DNA of 64,000 nucleotides, taken from positions 1-64,000 of the forward strand of contig JAQYLI010000017.1 in the NCBI GenBank assembly GCA_028720105.1, read 5' to 3'. Under the pieces are notes generated by a model. That model was not told the DNA's origin and did not search any database. It was given only the letters and a program-made list of their open reading frames with translations. Source of the DNA: Oscillospiraceae bacterium. GTDB lineage: Bacteria; Bacillota; Clostridia; Oscillospirales; Ruminococcaceae. Both the position numbers and the translations under genes were made by a program. Of the stretch, positions 45,655 to 54,313 are shown piece by piece. Each line of letters opens with the position of its first letter. The first letter of the stretch is position 1.

Positions 45655-47320
45655 AAGCTCTCTGTCCCTCCTCCGTCAGCTCTCTGAGAATTATTTTTAT
45701 CTCACCGTTTTCCATTCGGGAATTAACGTACTTGCGCCAGTTTGCATTATCCTTTTCGGGATAATCGAGATTTTCCGCAAAGGAATGCCACCTTGTCTCG
45801 TGACGGGCTTTCAGATGGGCGATAACGCTTCTGCATACCGTAAGCCGCTCACGAAGCTCATATATGTACATAAGCTCCTGATAGTCCTCGGCGTGAAGAC
45901 TCTCGGACAACTTTTCTATCTGCCGTATCTTCATATCCGCAATGTCAAGCTGCTTTTCGTTAAAACGGTAGCTTGTCTTTATGCCTCCTGCGTAGGAGTC
46001 CATTACCGTCTGCATAGCCTCCTCAAGCTGCTCTGCGGTAAACAGGGAGGTGCCTTTGCTCATAAAGCCCTCTGTCTCGGAAATATGAGCCTTTATTTCG
46101 TCCTCGCCAATGGGAGATGCCTTGCTTTCGGATATGAATTTTACTGCGGACAGGGCAGCTATCTCGCCCTCTGCAAGTGCGCCCGTAACATACTTCTGAG
46201 GACAGCCCCCCGCCACATCTCCTGCGGCATATAAGCCCTTAATTGTGGTCTGACGATTGGTGTCCACCCAGTATCCGCTGGCGGTGTGACCTCCGACTAT
46301 GTAAGGCTCTGTGCCCTCTATCTCCACATTCTGCTCGGAAATGTTCCTGCCGCTTTCAATCCACTTTATTGTCTGAGAGGGAGCCATATTAAGATATGCC
46401 CTGATAAGCGAGTCCTCCGTTTCGGGAGAAACGCCCTCGGTTTTCAGATAGCAAGGACCTCTGCCCTCAAGATTTTCGCAAACTGTTCCGTAAACTCTTT
46501 CGGAGGTGGTAAGACCGTATTTCGTCTCGTAAACTTCTCCGAGAGAATTTATCTGTTTCGCACCTGCTCCCTGTGCAAGAGTTCCCGTAGGAGCAATGGT
46601 GTCCTTGCAGCGAAGGGCGATAAAGCGCATTTCTAAGGTGGTCATCTCCGCACCGTGCTTTATGCCCATTGCATAGCCCGCACCCGTGTTAAAGGGCGGA
46701 TACCACATCTTGTGCCTTGAAAAGCCGGGATTGTTGGGTCTGTAAAGTCCCGCCGCACCGCCTGTGGCAACGATAACTGCGTCTGCCTCAATGGTATAAA
46801 AGGTGCCGTTTTCAATGCCGAATGCAAATGCACCCCTTATCCTGTTGTCGGAAACGGAAAAGTCAATGACATTAACACGATTGAGTATCGTAACATTGGG
46901 CAGCTTTTCAACAGCCGAAGCAAGCAGAGGCTTGATATTCTCGCCGTTTATCTTGATGTTTCGGTTTCCTCTTGCCACATATTTCCCGTTCTCGTCCTTG
47001 AGGATAACAAGACCCATATCCTCAAGCCGCTTTGTCACCTTGTTGAGCCGCTCGCACATTGAGTAAAGCAGATCGTCTCTAACAATTCCGTCAGCGTCCT
47101 TTCGGGCATATTCCACATAATCCTTAGGAGTATGCCCCTCGGTGATGTAAGCGTTAAGAGCGTTTACACCCGCTGCAAGGCAGCCGCTTCTTTTGATATG
47201 CGCCTTTTCGCATATGAGTATCTTAACATCGGAATTTTCCGAAGCCGTCAGAGCCGCATAGCAGCCTGCCGTACCGCCGCCGATAATAAGCAGGTCGGTT
47301 TTAATTTTTTCAAATTTCAC
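45638..47320 (-). CDS. aprA: Adenylylsulfate reductase alpha subunit (flavoprotein)
   Basis: It reduces APS to sulfite and AMP. The 560-residue FAD protein has the N-terminal motif LLIIGGGTAGCYAAL. It also has AprA-typical stretches: RSGCLAAGVNALNAYI, VRDDLLYSMCERLNKVTKRL, INGENIKPLLASA and PPFNTGAGYAMGIKHGAEM. It is shorter than dissimilatory AprA (about 650). Its place among cysDN, sulfite reductase and metY argues for assimilatory use. A general fumarate reductase-type enzyme is much less likely given AprB next door. Confidence 0.9.
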   Translation of the reverse strand: MKFEKIKTDLLIIGGGTAGCYAALTASENSDVKILICEKAHIKRSGCLAAGVNALNAYITEGHTPKDYVEYARKDADGIVRDDLLYSMCERLNKVTKRLEDMGLVILKDENGKYVARGNRNIKINGENIKPLLASAVEKLPNVTILNRVNVIDFSVSDNRIRGAFAFGIENGTFYTIEADAVIVATGGAAGLYRPNNPGFSRHKMWYPPFNTGAGYAMGIKHGAEMTTLEMRFIALRCKDTIAPTGTLAQGAGAKQINSLGEVYETKYGLTTSERVYGTVCENLEGRGPCYLKTEGVSPETEDSLIRAYLNMAPSQTIKWIESGRNISEQNVEIEGTEPYIVGGHTASGYWVDTNRQTTIKGLYAAGDVAGGCPQKYVTGALAEGEIAALSAVKFISESKASPIGEDEIKAHISETEGFMSKGTSLFTAEQLEEAMQTVMDSYAGGIKTSYRFNEKQLDIADMKIRQIEKLSESLHAEDYQELMYIYELRERLTVCRSVIAHLKARHETRWHSFAENLDYPEKDNANWRKYVNSRMENGEIKIILRELTEEGQRAYEHSN

Positions 47321-48242
47321 GGAAAGCTCCTCCGTTTTCGCTTAAATATTTTTCTGCGGAATATACGCTGTTTGCGCCGTCTGCCGCAGCGGTGACAACC
47401 TGCCTGAGAGGTTTTGTCCGCACATCTCCTGCGGCAAAAATGCCCTTGTCGGAGGTAACGCAGTCCTCTCCCGCAATGATATAACCGCCGCTATCCATCT
47501 CAACAACGCCCTTTAAAGGCTCGCTGCCCGGGACGGTTCCCACAGCCACAAATACTCCGTTAACAGCAAGCGTTTCCTCCCTGCCGTTGCGCTCGATCCT
47601 GATACCCTCCACACGGTTTTCACCGAAAATTTCGGTGGGAACCGCACTCATAACCGTCTCGATATTTCCTGCCTCAGCCACCTTCCTGCAAAGGGACTTG
47701 TTTGCACGAAATTCATCTCTGCGGTGGATAAGATAAACCTTGCTCGCTATCTTAGAAAGATAAACAGCGTCGCCAAGAGCCGTATCTCCTCCGCCTATAA
47801 CGGCAGCCACCTTGTTTTTGTAAAAAGCTCCGTCGCATACGGCGCAGTAGGAAACTCCCCTGCCCGACAGTTCTTCCTCGCCCTTTATGCCAAGCTTTCG
47901 GTGAGAAGCACCTGCGGCATAGATAACAGTCCTTGTCTCAAACTCGCTGCCGTCCTCCAAAGAAACGGTGTATATGCCGTTTTTGGGGGTGATTTTTGTT
48001 ACTTCGCCCTCGATAAATCTCGCACCAAGTGTCTCTGCGTGGCTGCGGAATTTCTCGCCCAGGTCATAACCGCTTTCGCCGTAAAGCCCCGGGTAATTAT
48101 CCACCCGTTCGCTCTCGGCTATCTGCCCCGTGCCCATAAAGATTTTCTCGATAACGATAAAATCCATTTCCGCCCGTGAGGCATATATAGCCGCAGAAAG
48201 CCCTGCCGAACCGCTTCCGATAATTATGGTATCATAGATCAT
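47310..48242 (-). CDS. trxB: Thioredoxin reductase-like flavoprotein
   Basis: The 310-residue enzyme has an FAD motif at the N-terminus (IIIGSGSAGLSAAIYAS), the redox pair CAVC (about residues 133-136), an NADPH motif GGGDTALGDA and the phosphate-binding HRRDEFRA. It overlaps aprA by 11 bases. With the operon thioredoxin it forms a local NADPH-to-thiol electron chain, probably feeding APS or sulfur-transfer steps (inference). Confidence 0.93.
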   Translation of the reverse strand: MIYDTIIIGSGSAGLSAAIYASRAEMDFIVIEKIFMGTGQIAESERVDNYPGLYGESGYDLGEKFRSHAETLGARFIEGEVTKITPKNGIYTVSLEDGSEFETRTVIYAAGASHRKLGIKGEEELSGRGVSYCAVCDGAFYKNKVAAVIGGGDTALGDAVYLSKIASKVYLIHRRDEFRANKSLCRKVAEAGNIETVMSAVPTEIFGENRVEGIRIERNGREETLAVNGVFVAVGTVPGSEPLKGVVEMDSGGYIIAGEDCVTSDKGIFAAGDVRTKPLRQVVTAAADGANSVYSAEKYLSENGGAFREI

Positions 48243-48261
48243 TTAATCATTCTCCGAAAAA

Positions 48262-48675
48262 TTATTCCGTAATTATTATACCCTCGTTCTCCGCATTATC
48301 CCCCGTGATTTTAAAAGAGTTGAGAACGGGATTTTCCCTGTCCATAAGAGAAAGGATAAGATAGCTTGCCTTGCTGTCATAAGCAAGCCGCTTGTCCTCC
48401 TCGGAGGGACGGGAGGGAGACTCGGGGTGGGAATGCCAATTTCCCAGCGGAACAAGACCGTTTGCACGCATATCCTTAACCGCCGCAAGCTGTTCCTTGG
48501 GATCAAGGGAAAAATGCTCATTGGAGTGGTCGATGTTCGTAAGGATATAGACCTTTTTTATCTCCTTGCCGCTCTCGGTTATCTCGCCTGCAATAAGTCC
48601 GCATGCCTCCTCGGGAAGAACGCTTTCTGCGTGCCTGAGAATTTTATCAAAATCGGCTCTTTTTAAGTTTATCAT
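48262..48675 (-). CDS. JAMM/MPN+ metalloprotease, HcyD-like
   Basis: The 137-residue zinc protease has the full JAMM motif: a Glu in PEEACGLIAGE, then HSHPESPSRPSEED (His-x-His-x10-Asp, about residues 80-93). It lies between the E1-like enzyme and the thioredoxin reductase. Bacterial JAMM proteins beside ubiquitin-like carriers trim the carrier tail (QbsD, HcyD). Here the carrier ends two residues past its diglycine, so trimming looks required. Confidence 0.9.
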   Translation of the reverse strand: MINLKRADFDKILRHAESVLPEEACGLIAGEITESGKEIKKVYILTNIDHSNEHFSLDPKEQLAAVKDMRANGLVPLGNWHSHPESPSRPSEEDKRLAYDSKASYLILSLMDRENPVLNSFKITGDNAENEGIIITE

Positions 48676-48680
48676 TTAAA

Positions 48681-49505
48681 TCAGTCCTCGTTAGTAAGAT
48701 GAACGCCGTCGCATTCGTGCTGCTCGTAATCAATAAGCTCGGTAATTGTGGGGTGCTCTCCGCAGACAGCGCACTTTGAAGTGTCCGAAGGCAGCTTTAC
48801 CTTGCGAAATTCCATTGTAAGAGCGTCATAGGTAAGAAGATATCCCGTAAGCAGCTCGCCCTGACCGATAATATACTTAACAGCCTCCATAGCCTGTAAG
48901 CTGCCGATAAAACCGCCCATCGCACCGATAACGCCTGCCTGCTTGCAGGTGGGAACAGCATCCTTCGGAGGGGGATTTTTGAAAACGCAGCGGTAGCAGG
49001 GACCCTGTCCGGGAACATAGGTCATAAGCTGACCCTTGAAGCGGATAATTCCTGCGTGGGAAAAAGGCTTTTTCGCCATAACACAGGCGTCGTTTATGAG
49101 AAACTTTGCAGGGAAATTGTCCGTGCCGTCAATGATGAAATCATAGTCCGCAATAAGCTCGGAAATGTTCTCGCTTGTAACGAAGGTACGGTAGGTTTTC
49201 ACCGTAACATCGGGGTTGATAGCCTCCATAGTTTCCTTTGCGGACTGTACCTTTGCCTTGCCGATGTCTGCGGTGGAGTGGATTATCTGCCGCTGGAGAT
49301 TGGAAAGATCAACCTCGTCTGCGTCTGCGATACCGATAGTGCCTACTCCTGCCGCAGCCAGATACATAGCCGCTGGAGCGCCCAGACCGCCTGCACCAAT
49401 GATAAGAACCTTTGCATTAAGAAGCTTTTTCTGTCCCTTTGCACCAACTTCTTTGAGAATGATGTGACGGGAATATCTTTCAAGCTGTTCGTTTGTAAAT
49501 GCCAT
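48681..49505 (-). CDS. E1-like carrier-activating enzyme (ThiF/MoeB/HesA family), HcyF-like
   Basis: The 274-residue protein adenylates the C-terminal Gly of a ubiquitin-like sulfur carrier. It shows the nucleotide motif VLIIGAGGLGAPAAMYLA, the Arg/Gln pair in SNLQRQIIH, the Asp in DGTDNF and two CxxC zinc pairs (CYRC and CAVC). A Cys in PTCKQAGVIG fits the family crossover region. It starts 24 bases after the carrier gene. Confidence 0.92.
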   Translation of the reverse strand: MAFTNEQLERYSRHIILKEVGAKGQKKLLNAKVLIIGAGGLGAPAAMYLAAAGVGTIGIADADEVDLSNLQRQIIHSTADIGKAKVQSAKETMEAINPDVTVKTYRTFVTSENISELIADYDFIIDGTDNFPAKFLINDACVMAKKPFSHAGIIRFKGQLMTYVPGQGPCYRCVFKNPPPKDAVPTCKQAGVIGAMGGFIGSLQAMEAVKYIIGQGELLTGYLLTYDALTMEFRKVKLPSDTSKCAVCGEHPTITELIDYEQHECDGVHLTNED

Positions 49506-49528
49506 TTTCGTTTCCTCCGATTATAAAA

Positions 49529-49738
49529 TTAAAGAGAACCTCCGCCCATAAAGTACAGAAACTCAACGCTGTCCCCGTCCTTCAAAACGGTGCTTTCAAA
49601 TGCGCCGCTCTCAACAAATTCATCGTTGATGGTAACTGTAACATATTCGGGAGTCTCAACCTTTTCGTCAATAACAAGCTGTGCAACGGTAAGACCGTCT
49701 TTAACTTCTTTTTTTTCTCCTGCAACTGTGATCTTCAT
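49529..49738 (-). CDS. Ubiquitin-like sulfur carrier protein (ThiS/MoaD type), HcyS-like
   Basis: The 69-residue beta-grasp protein reads MKITVAGEKKEVKDG at the start and DGDSVEFLYFMGGGSL at the end. The functional diglycine is followed by Ser-Leu, so the C-terminus must be cut before adenylation. In the known pathway the thiocarboxylated carrier gives sulfur to O-acetylhomoserine to make homocysteine. Context (metY, sulfite reductase) supports that and not thiamine or molybdopterin synthesis. Confidence 0.9.
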   Translation of the reverse strand: MKITVAGEKKEVKDGLTVAQLVIDEKVETPEYVTVTINDEFVESGAFESTVLKDGDSVEFLYFMGGGSL

Positions 49739-49763
49739 AGTAAATTTTCTCCTTATATCATAA

Positions 49764-50078
49764 TCAGATTTTTTCGATTTCCGAAACTATCTCGGATTTT
49801 TTAACCGCTCCGGTAAGACGGGATATTTCCTCTCCGTCCCCAAAGAATACGAGCGTGGGAACGGACATAACGCCGTATTTTTCCGCAAGCTCCGGGTCAA
49901 AATTGATGTTTATCTTAACAAACTTTACCTTGTCTCCCTGTTCCTCCTCAATCTCCGCAAGAACGGGAGAAAGCCTTTTGCAGGGAACGCAGCTGTCGGA
50001 ATAAAAATCCGCAATAACAGCCCCGCCTGCATTTAAAACCTCTTCATCAAAGGTATCTGTACTTACACGAACCGCCAT
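49764..50078 (-). CDS. Thioredoxin with a CVPC active site
   Basis: The 104-residue thioredoxin fold has the redox motif SCVPCKRL (about residues 29-36) in place of the usual WCGPC, and the cis-Pro in SVPTLVFF. The start MAVRVSTDTF abuts the TusA-like stop; the longer frame would begin inside that gene. It probably cycles with the operon thioredoxin reductase and reduces an enzyme of sulfate assimilation. Confidence 0.9.
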   Translation of the reverse strand: MAVRVSTDTFDEEVLNAGGAVIADFYSDSCVPCKRLSPVLAEIEEEQGDKVKFVKININFDPELAEKYGVMSVPTLVFFGDGEEISRLTGAVKKSEIVSEIEKI

Positions 50079-50079
50079 C

Positions 50080-50331
50080 TCAGTCACCGACCTTCTTAAC
50101 AATGAGAGTGTAGGTACCGTCCTCATTGTTGATGAGCTTCAGTATCTGATGACCCTCTTCCTTAATGCTTCGGGGAACGTTCTGAACAGGCTCACCGTCA
50201 TTCATCTTCACCGCAAGTATCTGTCCGTCATCAAGCTCCTCAAGAGCCACCTTAGCCTTTACAAAGGTAGTGGGGCAAACCACATCGGTAATATCCACAT
50301 TATCGTCAATGTTAAAATCTATCTCAGCCAT
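50080..50331 (-). CDS. TusA/SirA-like sulfur relay protein
   Basis: This 83-residue protein has the TusA fold pattern with the sulfur-carrying Cys in DVVCPTTFVKAKVALEEL. The usual second Pro of the CPxP motif is Thr. The start MAEIDFNI follows GGAGG and lies within the last codons of the sulfite reductase gene, an 8-base overlap. It may shuttle persulfide between the reductase and the carrier (inference). Confidence 0.82.
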   Translation of the reverse strand: MAEIDFNIDDNVDITDVVCPTTFVKAKVALEELDDGQILAVKMNDGEPVQNVPRSIKEEGHQILKLINNEDGTYTLIVKKVGD

Positions 50332-51184
50332 TGTAAACCTCCAGAATTTTCTTTTCAAATTTATCTCTGCCGACCCTGTCAAGTGTGAACTTGAACCGCT
50401 CACCCGCATTTGCATTTTCCCCGAAAAACTCGATTGCAGCGTCGCAAATTTTCAGAAGCTTTTCCTTGTCCTCGATAAAGGGGATAACAGCCTCGCCCTT
50501 GCTTATGCTGTTTCCGAAAAGTCCTCCGAAGGAAACGATATATCCGTGAACGGTGTCCCATGCATCTGTAGGACAGGCTTTGACGCATCTGCCGCAGAAA
50601 TTGCACTTGCCGTCATCAACGGAGATCTTTCCGTCCTTTATCTCGATCGCACCCACACGGCACGCCTTTTCGCAAACGCCGCAGTTAATGCAGTCGCTCT
50701 CACGCCATTTTACCTTTATACCGCCCTTTATGCCCAGATCGTTTTCCTCTGCTTTAAGGCAGTTGTTCTGACAGCCCGTAATGCCGAATTTGAACTTGTG
50801 GGGAAGCTCTCTTGCGAAATATCTCTCATCAAGCTCCTTTGCAAGAGCGTAGGTGTCAATACAGCCCGAAGGACAAATAGCCTCGCCCTGACAGGCGGTA
50901 ACTGTTCTGACACGAGGACCGCATACGCCCGGCTCAACACCGCCCTCGGCAAGAGCCGCCTTCACCTTGTCAATGTCGTCCAGCTTGATAAAGGGTATCT
51001 CAACGCTCTGACGGGAAGTAAGATGAACGTGACCGTCACCGTATTTCTCCGCAACCTCGGCAATTTTCGCAAGCTGAACAGCTGTAACGTTTCCGCCCAC
51101 AACGCGAAGTCTCAAAGAGAAATTGTTCTTCTGCTTCTGGCGCATAAATCCGCCCTTTTTAAGAGTTGCAAAGTCCACTGCCAT
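50324..51184 (-). CDS. Siroheme sulfite reductase with ferredoxin domain
   Basis: The 286-residue single-subunit enzyme reduces sulfite to sulfide. It has the ferredoxin-like half (SLRLRVVGGNVTAVQLAKIAE) and the siroheme/4Fe-4S ligands in ACQGEAICPSG and GCQNNC (Cys-x5-Cys, Cys-x3-Cys). Two inserted 4Fe-4S motifs follow (CINCGVCEKACRVG and CNFCGRCVKACPTDA). The architecture resembles small anaerobic sulfite reductases (AsrC/Fsr type) and not the large CysI. A ferredoxin is the likely donor. Confidence 0.88.
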   Translation of the reverse strand: MAVDFATLKKGGFMRQKQKNNFSLRLRVVGGNVTAVQLAKIAEVAEKYGDGHVHLTSRQSVEIPFIKLDDIDKVKAALAEGGVEPGVCGPRVRTVTACQGEAICPSGCIDTYALAKELDERYFARELPHKFKFGITGCQNNCLKAEENDLGIKGGIKVKWRESDCINCGVCEKACRVGAIEIKDGKISVDDGKCNFCGRCVKACPTDAWDTVHGYIVSFGGLFGNSISKGEAVIPFIEDKEKLLKICDAAIEFFGENANAGERFKFTLDRVGRDKFEKKILEVYNG

Positions 51185-51186
51185 AA

Positions 51187-52422
51187 TTATATAACCTCCG
51201 TTTTATCAATAGCCTGCCTGAAATCGGCAATAAGATCCTCAATATCCTCAATGCCCACGCTTATGCGTATCGAATCATCATAAACTCCCGCATTTACCTG
51301 CTGCTCTGTGGTGCTGTGGGTGTAAATAGTGCTTGCAGGGTGGATAACAAGGGTTCTCACGTCTCCGATGTTAGTAGCTATACAGGCATATTTCAGACTG
51401 TTTATAAGCTTAAATGCCTTTTCCTTGCTGCCTGCCCTGATGGTGATTATAGCACCGCCCATTCCCTTAAGCTGTTTTACCGTAAGCTCGTGATAGGGAT
51501 TTGACTCAAGCGCAGGATAATTTACGGAAACTCTTCCGTCCTCCTCAAAAAACTCCGCAAGCCTTTTGGCATTAAAGCAAAGCCTTTCCATTCTGAGTCC
51601 CAGCGTTTCAAGTCCGATAGAATTGAGATATGCGTTCATCGGCGCAAGACAGGCTCCCACATTTCTCCATATGCCGTTTCTGAGCTTAGCAAGATATGCA
51701 AATTTTCCGAATTTCTTATATTCCTCAAAGCCCCTGTACCGCTTTGTGTCCCACTTGAAATTTCCGCTGTCGATTATAACTCCGCTGATGGAATTTCCGC
51801 TGCCGTTTATGTATTTTGAAGAGGAGTGAACAACAATATCCGCCCCGAAATCAAAGGGATTTATAAGATAAGGCGTTGCAGTGGTGCTGTCGATAATAAG
51901 AGGTATTCCTCTTTTGTGGGCCGCCTCGGAAACTGCTTTTATGTCCGTAACATTAAGCTTGGGGTTTCCGATAAGCTCCGTAAATACAGCCTTTGTCCTG
52001 TCGGTGGCAAGCTTTTCCACGCTTTCCGCCGTAACCTCATCGGTGAAAACGGTCTTTATCCCGAAAGCCTCAAGATCACCGAAAAGGTCAATAGTTCCTC
52101 CGAAAAGAGCCGAGCCTGCAATTATCTCGTCTCCCGACTCCAATATGTTTAAAAGCGACATAGTGACCGCCGCCATACCCGAGGAACAGGCAACAGCGCC
52201 AATTCCCTTTTCCATTGCAGCAACTCGCTTTTCAAAGGAGTCAACCGTAGGATTGCTTATTCTCGTGTAAGCAAATCCGGGAGCCTTGTTGTTAAATACA
52301 GCTTCAAGCTTTTCCGCCGACTCGTGAGCGAATGCGCTTGACTGATAAACGGGAACAAGAGTTGAGCCTGTGGCTTTTTCTCCGTCAAAGCTCTGATGAA
52401 GCAGAGCAGTGTTAAAATTCAT
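51187..52422 (-). CDS. metY: O-acetylhomoserine sulfhydrylase (MetY type), PLP enzyme
   Basis: The 411-residue Cys/Met-metabolism PLP enzyme has the N-terminal PVYQSSAFAHESAEK, the SSGMAAVTMSLLN PLP-phosphate site and the Schiff-base Lys in VVHSSSKYINGSG (about residue 205). In carrier-dependent pathways this enzyme takes sulfur from the thiocarboxylate and makes homocysteine. No metX/metA gene for its co-substrate lies in the window. Confidence 0.93.
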   Translation of the reverse strand: MNFNTALLHQSFDGEKATGSTLVPVYQSSAFAHESAEKLEAVFNNKAPGFAYTRISNPTVDSFEKRVAAMEKGIGAVACSSGMAAVTMSLLNILESGDEIIAGSALFGGTIDLFGDLEAFGIKTVFTDEVTAESVEKLATDRTKAVFTELIGNPKLNVTDIKAVSEAAHKRGIPLIIDSTTATPYLINPFDFGADIVVHSSSKYINGSGNSISGVIIDSGNFKWDTKRYRGFEEYKKFGKFAYLAKLRNGIWRNVGACLAPMNAYLNSIGLETLGLRMERLCFNAKRLAEFFEEDGRVSVNYPALESNPYHELTVKQLKGMGGAIITIRAGSKEKAFKLINSLKYACIATNIGDVRTLVIHPASTIYTHSTTEQQVNAGVYDDSIRISVGIEDIEDLIADFRQAIDKTEVI

Positions 52423-52440
52423 ACTATCACCGGTTTCCTT

Positions 52441-53499
52441 TTAAATGAATACGGATTCTTCCGTGAGCGCCTCGTTTTCAAGCAGCTGCGCCCTGCCGCC
52501 CGATGTCACGAACATTCGGTAAACGAAAACGTAGACCTTTTCGCCCACAGAAACGCTCTGCTCGTCAAATCCCCGTCTTGCGGTAAGAAGAACGCCGTTT
52601 ACCCTGACGGATATCTCAACGCTGCTTCCTCTGAAAGCCGTCCGCTCAACAACCCCCTCCGAAACGGAGCTTTTGAATTTGAGCGGCTCGTTTTCCTTGA
52701 ATATCTTCACAAACTCGGGACGAATAACAGCCTTGTCTGCATTTTCTATCTTTTCAAAGGTGTGAAATCCGCTGTAATCCTTAACCACCGCAGGCTGACC
52801 GAAGAAAGTAGCGGTAAAATCCGTCTGCGGCGATCTGTACACCTGCTCGGGAGTACCCACCTGCTCAATTCTGCCCTTGTTGGTGATGATTATCTCGTCT
52901 GCCACCTCAATAGCCTCGTCCTGATCGTGGGTAACGAAAATGCTTGTAACGCCAAGCTTTCTTATCATATCCTTGAGCCAGCTGCGAAGCTCCTGCCTAA
53001 CCTTTGCGTCAATTGCTGCAAAAGGCTCGTCAAGCAGAAGCAGCTGAGGATTTGGAGCCAGCGCCCTTGCAAAAGCCACTCTCTGCCGCTGACCGCCGGA
53101 AAGCTGACTGGGAAAGCGCTTCTCAAGCCCCTCAAGACCGATAAGCTTTACAAGCTCCGTAACTCTCTCCCGTATCTGCTCCTTGTCCTGCTTCATAACT
53201 TTAAGTCCGAAGGCAATGTTATCATAAACCGTCATATACCTAAACAGCGCATAGCTCTGAAACACAAAGCCGATACCTCTCTGACTTGCAGGCACATCGT
53301 TTACCACCCTGCCGTCAATGATTATCTCGCCGCTGTCGGGATTTTCAAGTCCCGCTATCATTCGGAGAATGGTGGTCTTACCGCTTCCGCTGGGTCCCAA
53401 AAGACCGATAAGCTTTCCCTTTTCAATGCCGAAGCTCACATTATCGGAGGCTTTGAAGCTGCCGAAGCTTTTGTTTATATTTTTAAGCTCAATGTACAT
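52441..53499 (-). CDS. cysA: Sulfate ABC transporter ATPase
   Basis: The 352-residue ATPase has Walker A GPSGSGKTT (about residue 35), the signature LSGGQRQR, Walker B LLLLDEPFAA and an H-loop (FVTHDQDEA). A C-terminal regulatory TOBE-like domain follows from about residue 240. It overlaps cysW by 11 bases. Confidence 0.95.
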   Translation of the reverse strand: MYIELKNINKSFGSFKASDNVSFGIEKGKLIGLLGPSGSGKTTILRMIAGLENPDSGEIIIDGRVVNDVPASQRGIGFVFQSYALFRYMTVYDNIAFGLKVMKQDKEQIRERVTELVKLIGLEGLEKRFPSQLSGGQRQRVAFARALAPNPQLLLLDEPFAAIDAKVRQELRSWLKDMIRKLGVTSIFVTHDQDEAIEVADEIIITNKGRIEQVGTPEQVYRSPQTDFTATFFGQPAVVKDYSGFHTFEKIENADKAVIRPEFVKIFKENEPLKFKSSVSEGVVERTAFRGSSVEISVRVNGVLLTARRGFDEQSVSVGEKVYVFVYRMFVTSGGRAQLLENEALTEESVFI

Positions 53500-54313
53500 T
53501 CTCCGACTCTCTCTTTCCTATGTATTCCACAACGCTTCTTATAACAAGAATGATTATCGCCATCATAACAAGAATTGACGACACCGCAAATGCTGGAACA
53601 TATTTAAATTCATTAAACAAAATTTCAACGTGAAGGGGAAGTGTGTTTGTCTTACCTCTCAGATGACCCGAAAGTACCGAAACCGCACCGAACTCGCCCA
53701 TCGCTCTTGCGGCGCAAAGCACCACGCCGTATAAAAACGCCCATTTGATATGTGGGAAGGTGATCTTCCGAAAAATGGTGAAGCCGTCAGCGCCCATAAG
53801 AGCCGCAGCCTCCTCCTCGTCCGTGCCCTCCGCCTCAAGAACGGGAATAAGCTCTCTTGAGATAAATGGAAAGGTCACAAAAATAGTTGCAAGGATAATT
53901 CCGGGGACCGCAAAAACTATCTTGATGTCAAGCTCCTCAAGCAGAGGATAAATGGGGCTCTGCCTTCCGAAAGTAAGCACGAATATAAGACCTGCAATAA
54001 TGGGCGACACCGTTACCGGCAGATCAATAAGGGAGCCTAAAAGCTTCTTGCCCTTGAAATGAAACTTTGTAATGAGCCACGCCGCAAACAAACCGAAAAC
54101 CGTATTAAGAGCAGTAGCCGCCAGAGTAGCCTCTACAGTAAGCAGCATAGCCTTGACTGTGTATTTGTCCGTTATCGCCTCGGCATAAACTGCGAAGCCC
54201 TGTTTCAAAGCCTCGGTAATTACCGTAATAAGGGGCAGCACCAGCATAACGAAAATAAAGAAGAAGCTTATTCCGATAAGCAGCCATTTGACCGCCTTTG
54301 ATTCCTTACGCAC
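53489..54313 (-). CDS. cysW: Sulfate ABC transporter permease CysW
   Basis: The 274-residue membrane protein has six segments and the EAA loop (EEEAAALMGADGFTIFRKITFPHI), then GEFGAVSVLSGHLRGKTNTLPL, typical of CysW. It overlaps cysT by 8 bases. Confidence 0.95.
   Translation of the reverse strand: MRKESKAVKWLLIGISFFFIFVMLVLPLITVITEALKQGFAVYAEAITDKYTVKAMLLTVEATLAATALNTVFGLFAAWLITKFHFKGKKLLGSLIDLPVTVSPIIAGLIFVLTFGRQSPIYPLLEELDIKIVFAVPGIILATIFVTFPFISRELIPVLEAEGTDEEEAAALMGADGFTIFRKITFPHIKWAFLYGVVLCAARAMGEFGAVSVLSGHLRGKTNTLPLHVEILFNEFKYVPAFAVSSILVMMAIIILVIRSVVEYIGKRESENVH

Noticed and set aside
52396-53544. A 382-codon plus-strand open frame
   Set aside because: It is antisense to cysA, whose ABC motifs are intact.
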